64,000 bases of DNA from Nocardia xishanensis NBRC 101358 (GTDB lineage Bacteria; Actinomycetota; Actinomycetes; Mycobacteriales; Mycobacteriaceae), in assembly GCF_001613365.1 (NCBI RefSeq), contig NZ_BDCF01000034.1:1-64000 (forward strand). The letters are read 5' to 3'. Made by a program: the position numbers and the translations under genes. Of this stretch, positions 32,247 to 40,742 are shown piece by piece. Within the stretch, counting starts at the first letter, position 1. Every line of letters starts with the position of its first letter. Under the pieces are notes generated by a model. That model was not told where the DNA came from. It did not search any database and saw nothing but the letters and a program-made list of their open reading frames with translations.

Positions 32247-33374
32247 TCAGCGGAGGAGGTGGCGCAGGCGCGCGCCGAGGGTGTCCCAGCGCCAGTTCTC
32301 CTCCACCCAGGCGCGACCCGCGGCGCCCATGGCCGCGGCGGCGTCACGGTCGGCGAGGATGTCCACCAGCGCGTCGGCGATCTCGGTGACCTTGCGTCCG
32401 TCGACCACCCGGCCGGTCTTGCCCTCCAGCACGGTTTCCGGCGCGCCGCCGGAACGGCCGGCGACCACGGGGACGCCGCTGGCCGAGGCTTCCAGATACA
32501 CGATGCCGAGGCCTTCGACATCGAGACCGGCGCCGCGAGTACGGCACGGCATGGCGAAGACGTCGGCGATGGTGTGGTGCGCGGCGAGTTCGGCCGATGG
32601 CGCCCGGCCGGTGAAGATCACGCTGTCGGTGACGCCGAGCGCGACGGCGAGACCGCGCAGTTTGTCCTCGTAGGGCCCGCCGCCCGCGATCACCAGCACC
32701 GCGCCGTCGACGCGGTCGCGGATCTCGCGCATCGCCGCGATCAGCGCGTCCTGGCCTTTGCGCGGGACCAGCCGGGACAGGCACAGGATGGTCGGGCGGT
32801 CGCCGAGCCCGTAGCGCGCGCGTAGCTCGGCTCGTGCCTCCGGGTCGGGACGGAACACGTCGGTATCGACGCCGGGCGGCAGGTATTCCAGCGCCGCGTC
32901 CGCGCCGAAGGCCGAGGCGAACCGGCCACGGGTGTACTTGCTGACATAGGTGACGACGTCGGTGTGCCTGCCGATCGCGCCGAGCGCCTGTCGCGCGCCA
33001 GGCAGCATCGACCAGCCCACCTCGTGCCCGTGCGTGCTGGCCAGAATGCGCTCGGCCCCGGCCCTGCGCAGCCGCGGTGAGAGCAGCGCCAGCGGCGCCG
33101 CCGCGCCGAACCAGACGGTGTCGCACTTCTCGTCGCGCAGCAGCCGCGCGGCCCGGCGCAGCACCAGCGGCGTCGGCAACATCAGGGTGGTGGGATGACG
33201 CACCACCTGGAACTTCTGCTTGGCATCGAACTTCAGGTGCGAGTCGCCGCGCCAGCGCGGCGCGTACACCACCAGATCGTCGGGCGGTAGCTGTCCGGCG
33301 AGCGCCTGCAGATACGACTGGATACCGCCCGGCCGTGGCGGGAAATCATTGGTAACCAGCAGAGTTCGGGCCAT
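32247..33374 (-). CDS. pimB: GDP-mannose-dependent alpha-mannosyltransferase (PimB-type)
   Basis: GT4 glycosyltransferase of 375 residues, probably adding the second mannose of phosphatidylinositol mannosides on the inner membrane face. N-terminal TNDFPPRPGGIQSYLQALA (GGIQ acceptor loop), ASTHGHEVGWSMLPG, then the donor site PRKGQDALIAAMREI and EGLGIVYLEASASGVPVVAGRSGGAPETV with the E-x7-E motif. Close in sequence and place to Rv2188c (PimB'). ATG at 33374 agrees with the family start and with TAGGTT 7 nt upstream. Confidence 0.93.
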   Translation of the reverse strand: MARTLLVTNDFPPRPGGIQSYLQALAGQLPPDDLVVYAPRWRGDSHLKFDAKQKFQVVRHPTTLMLPTPLVLRRAARLLRDEKCDTVWFGAAAPLALLSPRLRRAGAERILASTHGHEVGWSMLPGARQALGAIGRHTDVVTYVSKYTRGRFASAFGADAALEYLPPGVDTDVFRPDPEARAELRARYGLGDRPTILCLSRLVPRKGQDALIAAMREIRDRVDGAVLVIAGGGPYEDKLRGLAVALGVTDSVIFTGRAPSAELAAHHTIADVFAMPCRTRGAGLDVEGLGIVYLEASASGVPVVAGRSGGAPETVLEGKTGRVVDGRKVTEIADALVDILADRDAAAAMGAAGRAWVEENWRWDTLGARLRHLLR

Positions 33375-33381
33375 GGGGGAC

Positions 33382-33387
33382 AACCTA
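33382..33387 (-). promoter_or_regulatory. Putative leaderless -10 element of pimB
   Basis: TAGGTT on the minus strand, 7 nt before the ATG at 33374. Confidence 0.6.
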
Positions 33388-33437
33388 CTTGGTGGGATCG
33401 GCGCGCCGCCGCTCCGGTCGGGCTGCGCGGGGACGGA

Positions 33438-34439
33438 TCACACGGCCTGGGCCGAGAGCCAGCCGCGCCAGTCCGCGACGAAGTCGGCGCGGCCGATACC
33501 GAGCACTTCGCGTAGGACGCGATCCTCGCTCGCGGCGTCCTGTCGCTGCGCCGCGAGGCGCCGGTAGAGCTCGACGAGACGGCGTTCGTCGTACTTCTCG
33601 GCGACGAACGCGCTGGCCGACCATGCCTGCTCGTAAGACGCGACGGCGCTGCCGCCCGTGAACGCCGTGTCCGGGGGGAGGTCGTCGGGGAGCGTTCCGG
33701 TGCGCAGCGCCGCGTTGACCGTCGGCGCGATCTCGGCGAACCGATGACCTCGACCGCGGTGGGCGGCGTACTCGGCGAAGCCCTCCAGCATCCACTGCGG
33801 GGCGCCGTCGGCGGTCTCGGCACGCGCCGCGATATGGGTCAGCTCATGGCGAAGAAGCGTGCCCAATCCGTCGGCCGAGAGGCGATGCCCCGCGTCGGGG
33901 CTGAAGACCACCCGTTGACCGGTCGGCTCGCTGCCCCGCACGAACGGATCGGCCACCGAGGCCGCGGCGACCTCGGTGGGCATCTCGGCGCCCGCCCGCA
34001 CCAGGGCGGCGAACTCCGACGGCGTCGCGGCGACCACGACGAGCGCCGACTGCGCCCACTCCGGGCCCCACAGCTCGGTGATCGCGGCGGTGGCGCCGGG
34101 CAGTTCGCGGGCGAGCACCTCGAGCTCGGCGCGATGGCCGGGATGGCCGACCACCAGCGATTCCGTTGCGTCACCGCCGGGGACGCGGATCGACTCGATC
34201 GGGCCGAACGGCTCCATGGTGCGGCGCACGGCGGCCAGTCGAGGGTCGTCGGCGGGCGCTTGGCCCAGGCTCTCGGTCGAGGCGTCTTGGGCGGCGCGGA
34301 TTTTCGGCAGTGCCAACTTGGGCGCCATGGCCAATGCGCAGCACAGGCCCGTCAACAGGGTGACCATTCCGACGGTGAGTACGAACTGACACCGCCCTTT
34401 GGCCATGCACCAGCCGCGTGCCCGTCGCCAACCCTCCAT
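33438..34439 (-). CDS. Membrane-anchored gluzincin metallopeptidase (MA clan)
   Basis: 333 residues. A single hydrophobic helix (FVLTVGMVTLLTGLCCALAMA, 19-39) anchors it with the catalytic domain outside. The zinc site is HELTH at 198-202, with the third ligand Glu in WMLEGFAEY about 17 residues later. It precedes pimB by 63 bp and follows the NlpC/P60 gene by 6 bp, so it probably works at the envelope. Matches the position of Rv2189c. ATG at 34439 (GATACT 8 nt upstream) or the ATG at 34406 are possible starts. Substrate unknown. Confidence 0.85.
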   Translation of the reverse strand: MEGWRRARGWCMAKGRCQFVLTVGMVTLLTGLCCALAMAPKLALPKIRAAQDASTESLGQAPADDPRLAAVRRTMEPFGPIESIRVPGGDATESLVVGHPGHRAELEVLARELPGATAAITELWGPEWAQSALVVVAATPSEFAALVRAGAEMPTEVAAASVADPFVRGSEPTGQRVVFSPDAGHRLSADGLGTLLRHELTHIAARAETADGAPQWMLEGFAEYAAHRGRGHRFAEIAPTVNAALRTGTLPDDLPPDTAFTGGSAVASYEQAWSASAFVAEKYDERRLVELYRRLAAQRQDAASEDRVLREVLGIGRADFVADWRGWLSAQAV

Positions 34440-34445
34440 AGCGGA

Positions 34446-35510
34446 TCAGTATCGCCTAGCGGAGTGATACGGCGTCGACCCCATGGGCGCAACCGCCACC
34501 GGCACGCCGAAAGTGGAGGCGTGCAACATGAGTCCGTTGCCCGCGTAGATGCCGACATGCGAGATGTCGGAATAGAAGAACACCACGTCACCGGGCTGCA
34601 GATCGCCCTTGGCCACGGGAGTGCCGTAGGACGCCTGCGCCGAACTGGTGCGCGGCACGTTCTTGCCGACCTGTTTGAACGCCCACTGCACCAGGCCCGA
34701 GCAGTCGAACTGGTTCGGTCCGGTCGCGCCCCACACGTACGGGTCGCCGACGCGGGTGAGCCCGGCTGCCAGCGCGCTGGTCCCGCTGCCGGGGACGAGG
34801 CCCTGCAGCAGCGTGTCGCGATCGAAGCCGGGCGGGAACGGCGACCCGGCCAGCGCTGACTTGTCCTTGCTGGACAACGCGCCCCACGCCTCGACCACCT
34901 GAGCGACCGCGCCGCCCAGCTCGCTGCGCTTGCGTTCCAGATCGGCGCGCGTCTGGTCGGCCTTCTGGGCGGCGCCGCGGGCCGCGTCCGCAGCGGCGCG
35001 GGCGGCGGACTCGGCGGATTCGGCCGCGTCGGTGGCCTTCTTGAACTGGCGCAGCTGATCGGTGGTCTGCGCGCTGAGCACATCCAGCGTCGACATCTGA
35101 TCGAGCAGCTTCTGCGGGGAATCGCTGACCAGCACGGCGTACATCCGGTTGGTGCGCGCGCCCTGGTAGGCGGCGATCGCGGTGCGGTCGATGACCGGCT
35201 GGAATTTGCGCACCTCGGCGCGCGCGGCGTCGGCGACCTCGGTGGCCGCGGCCAGCTTGGCGTCGGCCTCCTGCTGCACGACGAGTTTGGCGTCGAGATC
35301 GGTCTGGACGGCCAGCGCCTGCTGATTCAGCTGCTCGGTTTGCCGGGAGAGATCGACCATTCGCTGCACCGCTTCGGTCGCGGTCGTCGGCAACGCGACG
35401 GGGTCGGCGCCCGCGGGACCGCCCCCGTACAGAGCCGTCGCCAGCACTCCGGCCGCCAGCACCCCGCTCATCAGACGATTCGCGCGAAGTCTTCGGTGAC
35501 CAGCTGTCAC
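34446..35510 (-). CDS. NlpC/P60 peptidoglycan endopeptidase, coiled-coil type
   Basis: 354-residue secreted hydrolase cutting peptide stems of peptidoglycan. A signal peptide (LMSGVLAAGVLATALYGGGPAGA) is followed by a long coiled coil (about 40-200, rich in Ala, Glu, Lys), then the NlpC/P60 domain with the triad Cys270 (FDCSGLVQWAF), His318 (SHVGIYAG) and His330 (LHAS). Coiled-coil autoinhibition is known in RipA-like enzymes. GTG at 35510. Corresponds to Rv2190c. A 21-bp element at 35615-35635 is shared with the next NlpC gene. Confidence 0.92.
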   Translation of the reverse strand: MTAGHRRLRANRLMSGVLAAGVLATALYGGGPAGADPVALPTTATEAVQRMVDLSRQTEQLNQQALAVQTDLDAKLVVQQEADAKLAAATEVADAARAEVRKFQPVIDRTAIAAYQGARTNRMYAVLVSDSPQKLLDQMSTLDVLSAQTTDQLRQFKKATDAAESAESAARAAADAARGAAQKADQTRADLERKRSELGGAVAQVVEAWGALSSKDKSALAGSPFPPGFDRDTLLQGLVPGSGTSALAAGLTRVGDPYVWGATGPNQFDCSGLVQWAFKQVGKNVPRTSSAQASYGTPVAKGDLQPGDVVFFYSDISHVGIYAGNGLMLHASTFGVPVAVAPMGSTPYHSARRY

Positions 35511-35614
35511 TGGCGTGCCCCGTTCTCTCGTAATGCCGACTCGTGAAATCGAACGCGACGCAGTCGCCCACGCGGCTCACGGAGACGGGTTCGGCGACTC
35601 TGCAACCCGCGGGT

Positions 35615-35635
35615 AGGTCTCATTTAGGTTACGAA
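35615..35635 (-). promoter_or_regulatory. Shared 21-bp element upstream of first NlpC/P60 gene
   Basis: On the plus strand AGGTCTC-ATTT-AGGTTACGAA. Seen from the gene, TTCGTAACCT contains a TAACCT -10-like hexamer, with GAGACCT at the expected transcription start, 105 nt before the GTG at 35510. Identical except for 4 central bases at 36405-36425. Confidence 0.65.
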
Positions 35636-35732
35636 ACGGCGGCGCCCGGTGTCCAGTGGAGAACGAACCGATCACGGCCGACGGGAAGAATCGAGCCAGG
35701 CCCCGCGCGGTGGCCCGGCTCGATTCGGCAGA

Positions 35733-36311
35733 TCAGAAGCGGCGCGCGCCCGCGACCGGCATCGACGAGATCGGGGCGATCTTGACCGGGGTGCCGGAGG
35801 TGGAGGCGTGGATGACGTTGCCGTCGCCCGCGTACAGGCCCGAGTGGCCGCCGCCGTAGAACGACACCAGGTCGCCGAGCTGCAGGTCGTCGAGCGAGAC
35901 CGGGGAGCCCGCGGCGAGCTGGGCGCCGCTGGTGCGCGGCAGCTCCATGCCCGCCTGGCCGTACGACCACTGCACCAGGCCGGAGCAGTCGAAGGAGTTC
36001 GGGCCCGCGGCGCCGTAGACGTACGGTGCGCCGAGCTTGCTCATGGCGGCGTCGAGGGCGACCTCGCCGAGCGTCTTCTGGGGCGCGACGAACGGCAGCG
36101 GAGCGCCGGGCACCGTGCCGAGCTGCACGCCGGGGATCTCGGCCGGGATCGGGATCTCGTTCGGAACGTCGAACGTTCCGACGCCGGGGATGGTCACCGG
36201 CTGGGCCGACGCGGGAGCGGCGGGAAGGAGGAAGGCGCCGATGGTGGCAGCGCCGACGGCTCCGGCGGCAACGGCACGCTGCGCCTGTCGCTTGACGGTG
36301 TTGGTCGCCAT
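35733..36311 (-). CDS. NlpC/P60 peptidoglycan endopeptidase, short type
   Basis: 192-residue secreted hydrolase. Signal peptide with AAPASAQ cleavage, a 45-residue Pro-rich linker (IPGVGTFDVPNEIPIPAEIPG), then the NlpC/P60 domain with Cys109 (FDCSGLVQW), His156 (GGHSGLYAG) and His168 (IHAS). It resembles RipB/RipD-like enzymes that lack the coiled coil; the catalytic residues are intact, unlike RipD. ATG at 36311. The 5' region shares a 21-bp element with the neighbouring NlpC/P60 gene, suggesting joint regulation. Confidence 0.92.
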   Translation of the reverse strand: MATNTVKRQAQRAVAAGAVGAATIGAFLLPAAPASAQPVTIPGVGTFDVPNEIPIPAEIPGVQLGTVPGAPLPFVAPQKTLGEVALDAAMSKLGAPYVYGAAGPNSFDCSGLVQWSYGQAGMELPRTSGAQLAAGSPVSLDDLQLGDLVSFYGGGHSGLYAGDGNVIHASTSGTPVKIAPISSMPVAGARRF

Positions 36312-36404
36312 GATGCGGTTACTTCCAATCTGCCCCACGACGCCACACCCGGTGGTGCAGCGGACTGCGTGCTGCCGCTCCGTTCGGGGGCGGCGGACTC
36401 CGTG

Positions 36405-36425
36405 AGGTCTCGAAAAGGTTACGAA
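36405..36425 (-). promoter_or_regulatory. Shared 21-bp element upstream of second NlpC/P60 gene
   Basis: On the plus strand AGGTCTC-GAAA-AGGTTACGAA, 94 nt before the ATG at 36311. 17 of 21 bases, with identical spacing, match 35615-35635. Confidence 0.65.
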
Positions 36426-36618
36426 CCCATCACGGTGTTTTGTAAAGCCCTGGGGATCCGAAATGGCGATGCTCAACAATTTCCGCCATGCATATCTGCG
36501 AGGTATCTCACAGCAATCACGAAACGATAACGGCGGCCGGTTACCCGGCGGCGTCCGCCTCGTTACCCCCAACTGTCCCAGGTGGCGATGTGCTTCATGC
36601 GAGGTTTGCATGACCGGT

Positions 36619-36644
36619 ATTTGCGCAGGTGGAGGCGCGCAAAT
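36619..36644. repeat. Perfect inverted repeat
   Basis: ATTTGCGC (36619-36626) and GCGCAAAT (36637-36644) separated by 10 nt. Could be an operator for the NlpC/P60 gene or a hairpin. Confidence 0.5.
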
Positions 36645-36892
36645 CGGTGCTTGACACGTCCTGAAACCGGACGCTCGCTCGGGTGCGTCCGGCAGCGCGA
36701 CAGCATGCTCGGCACGGCCGACCGGCTGTACCGGACACGCCCGGGCTCTTATTCATTCGTGACAGAAATGTGATCTGGGTCTCTTTTGTGAGTTCTAGAT
36801 CATTTCGGGGGTATCACAACGAAAACCTCGCGCGACAAATCGGACGAATGGCGCACGGTTCCGCGTGCCCGAAGTTTGTCGGACCCGGCCCC

Positions 36893-36898
36893 TACGCT
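36893..36898 (+). promoter_or_regulatory. Putative leaderless -10 element of the DnaQ-UvrC gene
   Basis: TACGCT followed by 7 nt and the GTG at 36906; this favours GTG 36906 over the TTG at 36876. Confidence 0.55.
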
Positions 36899-36905
36899 GC
36901 TCGCC

Positions 36906-38705
36906 GTGCCCGACCCCGTGCCGCGCCAGGCCGCCGCCAAGCAGCTGGCCTTCGACGAACTCGATACGCCGCTCTACGACACCACCTTCGTGGTCGTCGA
37001 CCTGGAGACCACCGGCACCAGCGCGGACGGCGACGCCATCACCGAGATCGGCGCGGTCAAGGTGCGCGGCGGCGAGGTGCTCGGCGAGTTCGCGACGCTG
37101 GTGAACCCGGGCAGGGCGATACCGCCCGCGGTCGTGCACGTCACGGGCATCACCACCGCCATGGTCTACGCGGCCCCGCGCATCGAGTCGGTGCTGCCCG
37201 GGTTCCTGGAGTTCGCCGCGGGGGCGGTGCTCGTCGCCCACAACGCCCGGTTCGACATGGCCTTCCTGCGGGCCGCCGCGGCGCGCAGCGAGACCGAGTG
37301 GCCAAAGGCGCCCGTGCTGTGCACGGTGAAACTGGCGCGGCGGGTGCTCGGCCGGGACGAGGCGCCCTCGGTGCGGCTCGCGTCGCTGGCCCGGCTGCTC
37401 GGCGCGAGCACCCAGCCGACCCACCGCGCTCTCGATGACGCGCGCGCCACCGTCGACGTGCTGCACGCGCTCATCGCCCGGGTGGGGAACCAGGGCGTGC
37501 ACAGTCTCACCGAGCTGATGGATTACCTGCCCGACGTGAGTTCCGGGCAGCGCGCCAAGCGAGTACTGGCCACCGACCTGCCCGCCGCACCCGGCGTCTA
37601 CCTCTTCCGCGGCCCTGGCGACGAAGTCCTCTATATAGGCACCGCGGTGAATCTGCGCCGCCGCGTGCGCAATTACTTCACCGGCTCGGAGACCAGGGGC
37701 CGGATGAAAGAGATGGTCGCGCTTGCCACCCGCGTCGACCACGTGGTGTGCGCGCACGCGCTGGAGGCGGGCGTGCGCGAACTGCGGCTGCTCGTCGCGC
37801 ACGCACCGCCCTACAACCGGCGTTCGAAATTCCCCAAGCGCGGATGGTGGCTCACCTTGACCGACGAGCCGTTCCCGCGCTTCGCCATCGTCCGCACACC
37901 GACTCGGGATGCGTTGGGGCCCTTCACCTCGCGCCTCGACGCCAGCGACGTCGCGGCCACCGTCGCCGAGCACGCCGGACTGCGCACCTGCACGGCGCGG
38001 TTGCCGCGCGAGGCCCGCCACGACTGCCCGCCCGCGGTGGTCGGCGGCTGCCCCGCGGCCACCCCTTCCGGAATCCCCATGAATACAAAGGAATACGCTT
38101 CGGCTCCGGACGCGGTCCGCGCGCTGTTCCGCGGCGATTCCGACGCCATCTTGAGCGCCATGCTCGACCGCATCGAAAGCCACTCCCGCGCCGAGCATTT
38201 CGAGGCCGCCGCGCGGTTGCGCGACCGCACCGTCACGGTGATCAGGGCGGTGCGGCGCACCCAGCGGCTGGCGGCCGTCGCCCGCATCGCCGAACTGGTC
38301 GCCGCGCATCCGGACGGCGCGGGCGGGTGGGAGTTCGCCGTCATCCGGTACGGCCGCCTCGCGGGATCCGGTGTGGCGCGCCGCGGCACGCCGCCGATGG
38401 CGATCGTGGAACAGATCGTCGCGGCGGCGGAGACGGTCGTCCCGGACGGGGTCGCCGACGCACCGTCCGCCGAGGGCGGCTGCCCCGATCTCGTCGACGC
38501 GCCGCCGCTGCGTGGCGCTTCGCCGGAAGAGGCGGGGCTGATCGCTCGCTGGCTGGAGCGACCCGGCGTGCGGATCGTGCGCGGCACCGAGGGATATCGC
38601 GAGCCGCGCCGCGGCGCGGGCCGGTGGCTCGGCTGGGCCGAGGCGGCCGACGCCGCGGCGCGGACCCGATCCGCCGAGGCGGACTACGCCGACCGCCTAG
38701 GCTGA
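36906..38705 (+). CDS. DEDDh exonuclease fused to UvrC-like (Cho-type) GIY-YIG nuclease
   Basis: 599-residue fusion. The N-terminal exonuclease domain (about 25-195) has FVVVDLETTG, AHNARFDMAF and HRALDDAR, the DEDDh catalytic set. A GIY-YIG domain follows (PGVYLFRGPGDEVLYIGTAVNLRRRV, then NRRSKFPKRGWWLTL) and a UVR-like helical hairpin (ILSAMLDRIESHSRAEHFEAAARLRDRT). It lacks the UvrC C-terminal RNase H and HhH domains, so it likely makes a single incision and trims, in repair. Corresponds to Rv2191. Confidence 0.9.
   Translation: MPDPVPRQAAAKQLAFDELDTPLYDTTFVVVDLETTGTSADGDAITEIGAVKVRGGEVLGEFATLVNPGRAIPPAVVHVTGITTAMVYAAPRIESVLPGFLEFAAGAVLVAHNARFDMAFLRAAAARSETEWPKAPVLCTVKLARRVLGRDEAPSVRLASLARLLGASTQPTHRALDDARATVDVLHALIARVGNQGVHSLTELMDYLPDVSSGQRAKRVLATDLPAAPGVYLFRGPGDEVLYIGTAVNLRRRVRNYFTGSETRGRMKEMVALATRVDHVVCAHALEAGVRELRLLVAHAPPYNRRSKFPKRGWWLTLTDEPFPRFAIVRTPTRDALGPFTSRLDASDVAATVAEHAGLRTCTARLPREARHDCPPAVVGGCPAATPSGIPMNTKEYASAPDAVRALFRGDSDAILSAMLDRIESHSRAEHFEAAARLRDRTVTVIRAVRRTQRLAAVARIAELVAAHPDGAGGWEFAVIRYGRLAGSGVARRGTPPMAIVEQIVAAAETVVPDGVADAPSAEGGCPDLVDAPPLRGASPEEAGLIARWLERPGVRIVRGTEGYREPRRGAGRWLGWAEAADAAARTRSAEADYADRLG
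38698..38703 (+). promoter_or_regulatory. Putative leaderless -10 element of the RAM-domain gene
   Basis: TAGGCT followed by 6 nt and the ATG at 38710; it overlaps the end of the preceding gene. Confidence 0.5.
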
Positions 38706-38709
38706 CGGC

Positions 38710-38985
38710 ATGATTAACGCGATCGTGCTGATCCACGCCGACAACGGCCGTATCCCGGAGACCGCGCAGGCGGTCGCCGACACCGAAGGCGTTACGGAGG
38801 TGTACTCGTGCGCGGGCGATGTCGACCTGATCGCGATCGTGCGGGTGCGCGATCACGAGCAGGTCGCCGAGGTGGTGACGCACCGGATCGACAAGACGCC
38901 CGGCGTGCTGCGCACCACCACCCACATCGCGTTCAAGTCCTACTCGCGCGCCGACGTGGAGGCAGGTTTCTCGCTGGGGGAGTAG
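38710..38985 (+). CDS. Stand-alone Lrp/AsnC ligand-binding (RAM) domain protein
   Basis: 91 residues covering only the amino-acid-binding RAM domain: INAIVLIHADNGRIPETAQAVADTEGVTEVYSCAGDVDLIAIVRV, with the GDVDL/GDYD-like ligand turn, and no helix-turn-helix. Such demi-Lrp proteins oligomerise and may modulate full-length Lrp regulators. Lies 4 bp after the nuclease gene, opposite a small exported protein gene. Confidence 0.88.
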   Translation: MINAIVLIHADNGRIPETAQAVADTEGVTEVYSCAGDVDLIAIVRVRDHEQVAEVVTHRIDKTPGVLRTTTHIAFKSYSRADVEAGFSLGE

Positions 38986-38989
38986 CCGG

Positions 38990-39271
38990 TCAGACCGCCG
39001 TGACGGCCGAACCGGTGATCGAGCGGGATTCACCCGGCTGCAGCACGGCTACCGCGTCGCCCTGGCATTGGGCGTCGAGGTACACGTTGACGACGCGGTC
39101 GGTGTTGTTCTCCACGGAAAGCTCATCGGGATTGTCGGCGACCTGAACACAGCCCACCAGGTCCTGGATCACCTTTCCGTTCACGACCAGGTCGTTCTGC
39201 TGGGCCGCGTTGGCGAGCGGCGCGGCGAACAGCATGGCCGCACCGGTGATTCCGAGTAGTGCGCGCTTCAT
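38990..39271 (-). CDS. Small exported protein, 93 aa
   Basis: Signal peptide MKRALLGITGAAMLFAAPLANA, then about 70 residues with two cysteines (VGCVQV and DAQCQG) that could form a disulfide, predicted all-beta. ATG at 39271 has GAGGAG 7 nt upstream. No family recognised; length and features resemble small secreted mycobacterial/nocardial proteins of unknown role. Confidence 0.75.
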   Translation of the reverse strand: MKRALLGITGAAMLFAAPLANAAQQNDLVVNGKVIQDLVGCVQVADNPDELSVENNTDRVVNVYLDAQCQGDAVAVLQPGESRSITGSAVTAV

Positions 39272-39493
39272 AGTCAGCTCCTCACGTGTCGGACCGGACG
39301 GCGTGCCGACGCACGTCGGGACGCCGTGCCGGATGAGTGCACGGCGGTCCGGTGACCGCCGGGATCGTGATATGCGGACTCGTAGCCACGGGGAATCGCT
39401 GCGGCCGATCCGTCCCGCGCCGGGCCAGTCTAATCGGGTGTTACCTGCGAGGAAGGGGTTCGGCGACGCTCGGATCGAGCGTTTGCCAAATGT

Positions 39494-40555
39494 TCACCGA
39501 TCGCCGAGCGTGTGCGAGAGCTTGGCCCAGCTGTCCAGCAGCGCCGCCGCGTGACCACCGTCGATCGTGGCCGCCGCGCGCTCGATCGCGGCCGCCAGCG
39601 CGTCGTGCACGTCGGCCTCGGGATCGCCGATTCCGCGCGACAGGTCGTAGGCGACGATCGCGGCGGCCGAGTTCACCAGCACCGCGTCGCGCACGGGGCC
39701 CGGCGCGCCGGCGAACACCGACCGCGCGACACCGGCGTTGACCTCCGCGTCACCGCCGCGCAGCGCGTCCAGCTCGACGCGCGGGATGCCGAGGCGGGTC
39801 GGGTCGATGGTGGCTCGGCGTTGACGGCCGCCCGATACCACCCAGACGTCGGTGGTATCGGAGGTGGTGATCTCGTCGAGGCCGTCGTTGCCGCGCACCA
39901 CGAGGGCGCTCGCCCCGCGCTCGGCGAACACGCCCGCGATCACCGGAAGAAGTTCGGGGAAGGCGCAACCCACGAGTCCGGCCCGCGGCTGCGCTGGGTT
40001 GGTCAGCGGGCCGAGCACGTTGAAGACGGTCGGAATGCCGATTTCCTTGCGCGCCGGGCCCGCGAAGCGCAGGGCGGGGTGGAACAGCGGCGCGAAGCAG
40101 AATCCGATCCCGACCTCGCGGACGCACTGCGCGACCGACTCGGGACCGAGGGTGAGCCGCACGCCGAGCGCCTCGAGCACGTCGGCGCCGCCGCTCTTGG
40201 ACGAGGCCGCCCGATTGCCGTGCTTGACCACGGGAACGCCCGCCGCGGCCACCACGACCGAGGACATGGTGGAGATGTTCACCGAACCGGACCGGTCGCC
40301 GCCGGTGCCGACGATGTCGACCGCGTCGCCGTCGATGTGCACGAGGCGGGCGTGCGAGAGCATGCCGGACGCCATGCCGGAGAGCTCGGCGGGCGTCGGC
40401 CCCTTGATCTTCATCGCGACGCCGAAGGCCGCGATCTGCGCCTGCGTCGCGTTGTCGGTGAAGATCTCGTCGATGACCCACGCCGTGTCGTCCGCGGCCA
40501 GGTCGCCACCGTCGGCGAGGGTTCCGAGCACCTGGGGCCAGCTGCGCACGCTCAT
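39494..40555 (-). CDS. trpD: Anthranilate phosphoribosyltransferase
   Basis: 353-residue enzyme joining anthranilate and PRPP in tryptophan synthesis. Motifs VGTGGDRSGSVNISTMSSVV (PRPP loop), KHGNRAASSKSGGADVLEALG and VFNVLGPLTNPAQP are diagnostic. ATG at 40555 is chosen for the family start MSVRSWPQVLGTLADG; an ATG 5 nt upstream is out of frame. As in mycobacteria it sits beside ctaE rather than in a trp operon. Confidence 0.95.
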   Translation of the reverse strand: MSVRSWPQVLGTLADGGDLAADDTAWVIDEIFTDNATQAQIAAFGVAMKIKGPTPAELSGMASGMLSHARLVHIDGDAVDIVGTGGDRSGSVNISTMSSVVVAAAGVPVVKHGNRAASSKSGGADVLEALGVRLTLGPESVAQCVREVGIGFCFAPLFHPALRFAGPARKEIGIPTVFNVLGPLTNPAQPRAGLVGCAFPELLPVIAGVFAERGASALVVRGNDGLDEITTSDTTDVWVVSGGRQRRATIDPTRLGIPRVELDALRGGDAEVNAGVARSVFAGAPGPVRDAVLVNSAAAIVAYDLSRGIGDPEADVHDALAAAIERAAATIDGGHAAALLDSWAKLSHTLGDR

Positions 40556-40607
40556 TCCATTTCTCCCGTCACACCGGTCCTCCACCAGTTCTGTGTGAGC
40601 AGCCTAG

Positions 40608-40742
40608 TTGGCGCGGTCGGGCGAAGCCCGTCGATAGTCCCGCGCATGTCCGGAGCGCGGGGCGGAGGTACGCCTGATCGGCGCGGCAGGGCGAAGTCCG
40701 TCGTTCCTCGCACGGCCGAAACGTAGCCGGAGGACGCCTAAT
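40608..40742. repeat. Intergenic tandem repeat of about 70 bp, two copies
   Basis: Core blocks at 40610-40633 and 40680-40703 are GGCGCGG-NN-GGGCGAAG-N-CCGTCG (21 of 24 identical); both units end in a GGAGG(T)ACGCCTRA block (40665-40677 and 40729-40742). The second copy ends in the stop codon of the neighbouring minus-strand gene. Confidence 0.6.

Larger units (their letters stand above)
36312..36905. other. 594-bp regulatory region between NlpC/P60 gene and DnaQ-UvrC gene
   Basis: No gene supported. It contains the shared element at 36405-36425, a perfect 8-bp inverted repeat at 36619-36644, and an AT-richer stretch (36740-36840). The great length upstream of a cell-wall hydrolase fits complex regulation. 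A c-di-AMP riboswitch was considered and not found. Confidence 0.5.

Noticed and set aside
36312..36620. c-di-AMP (ydaO) riboswitch before the NlpC/P60 gene
   Set aside because: The leader predicted from the -10 is only about 90 nt and the conserved ydaO words are not recognisable; the same holds for the other NlpC/P60 gene.
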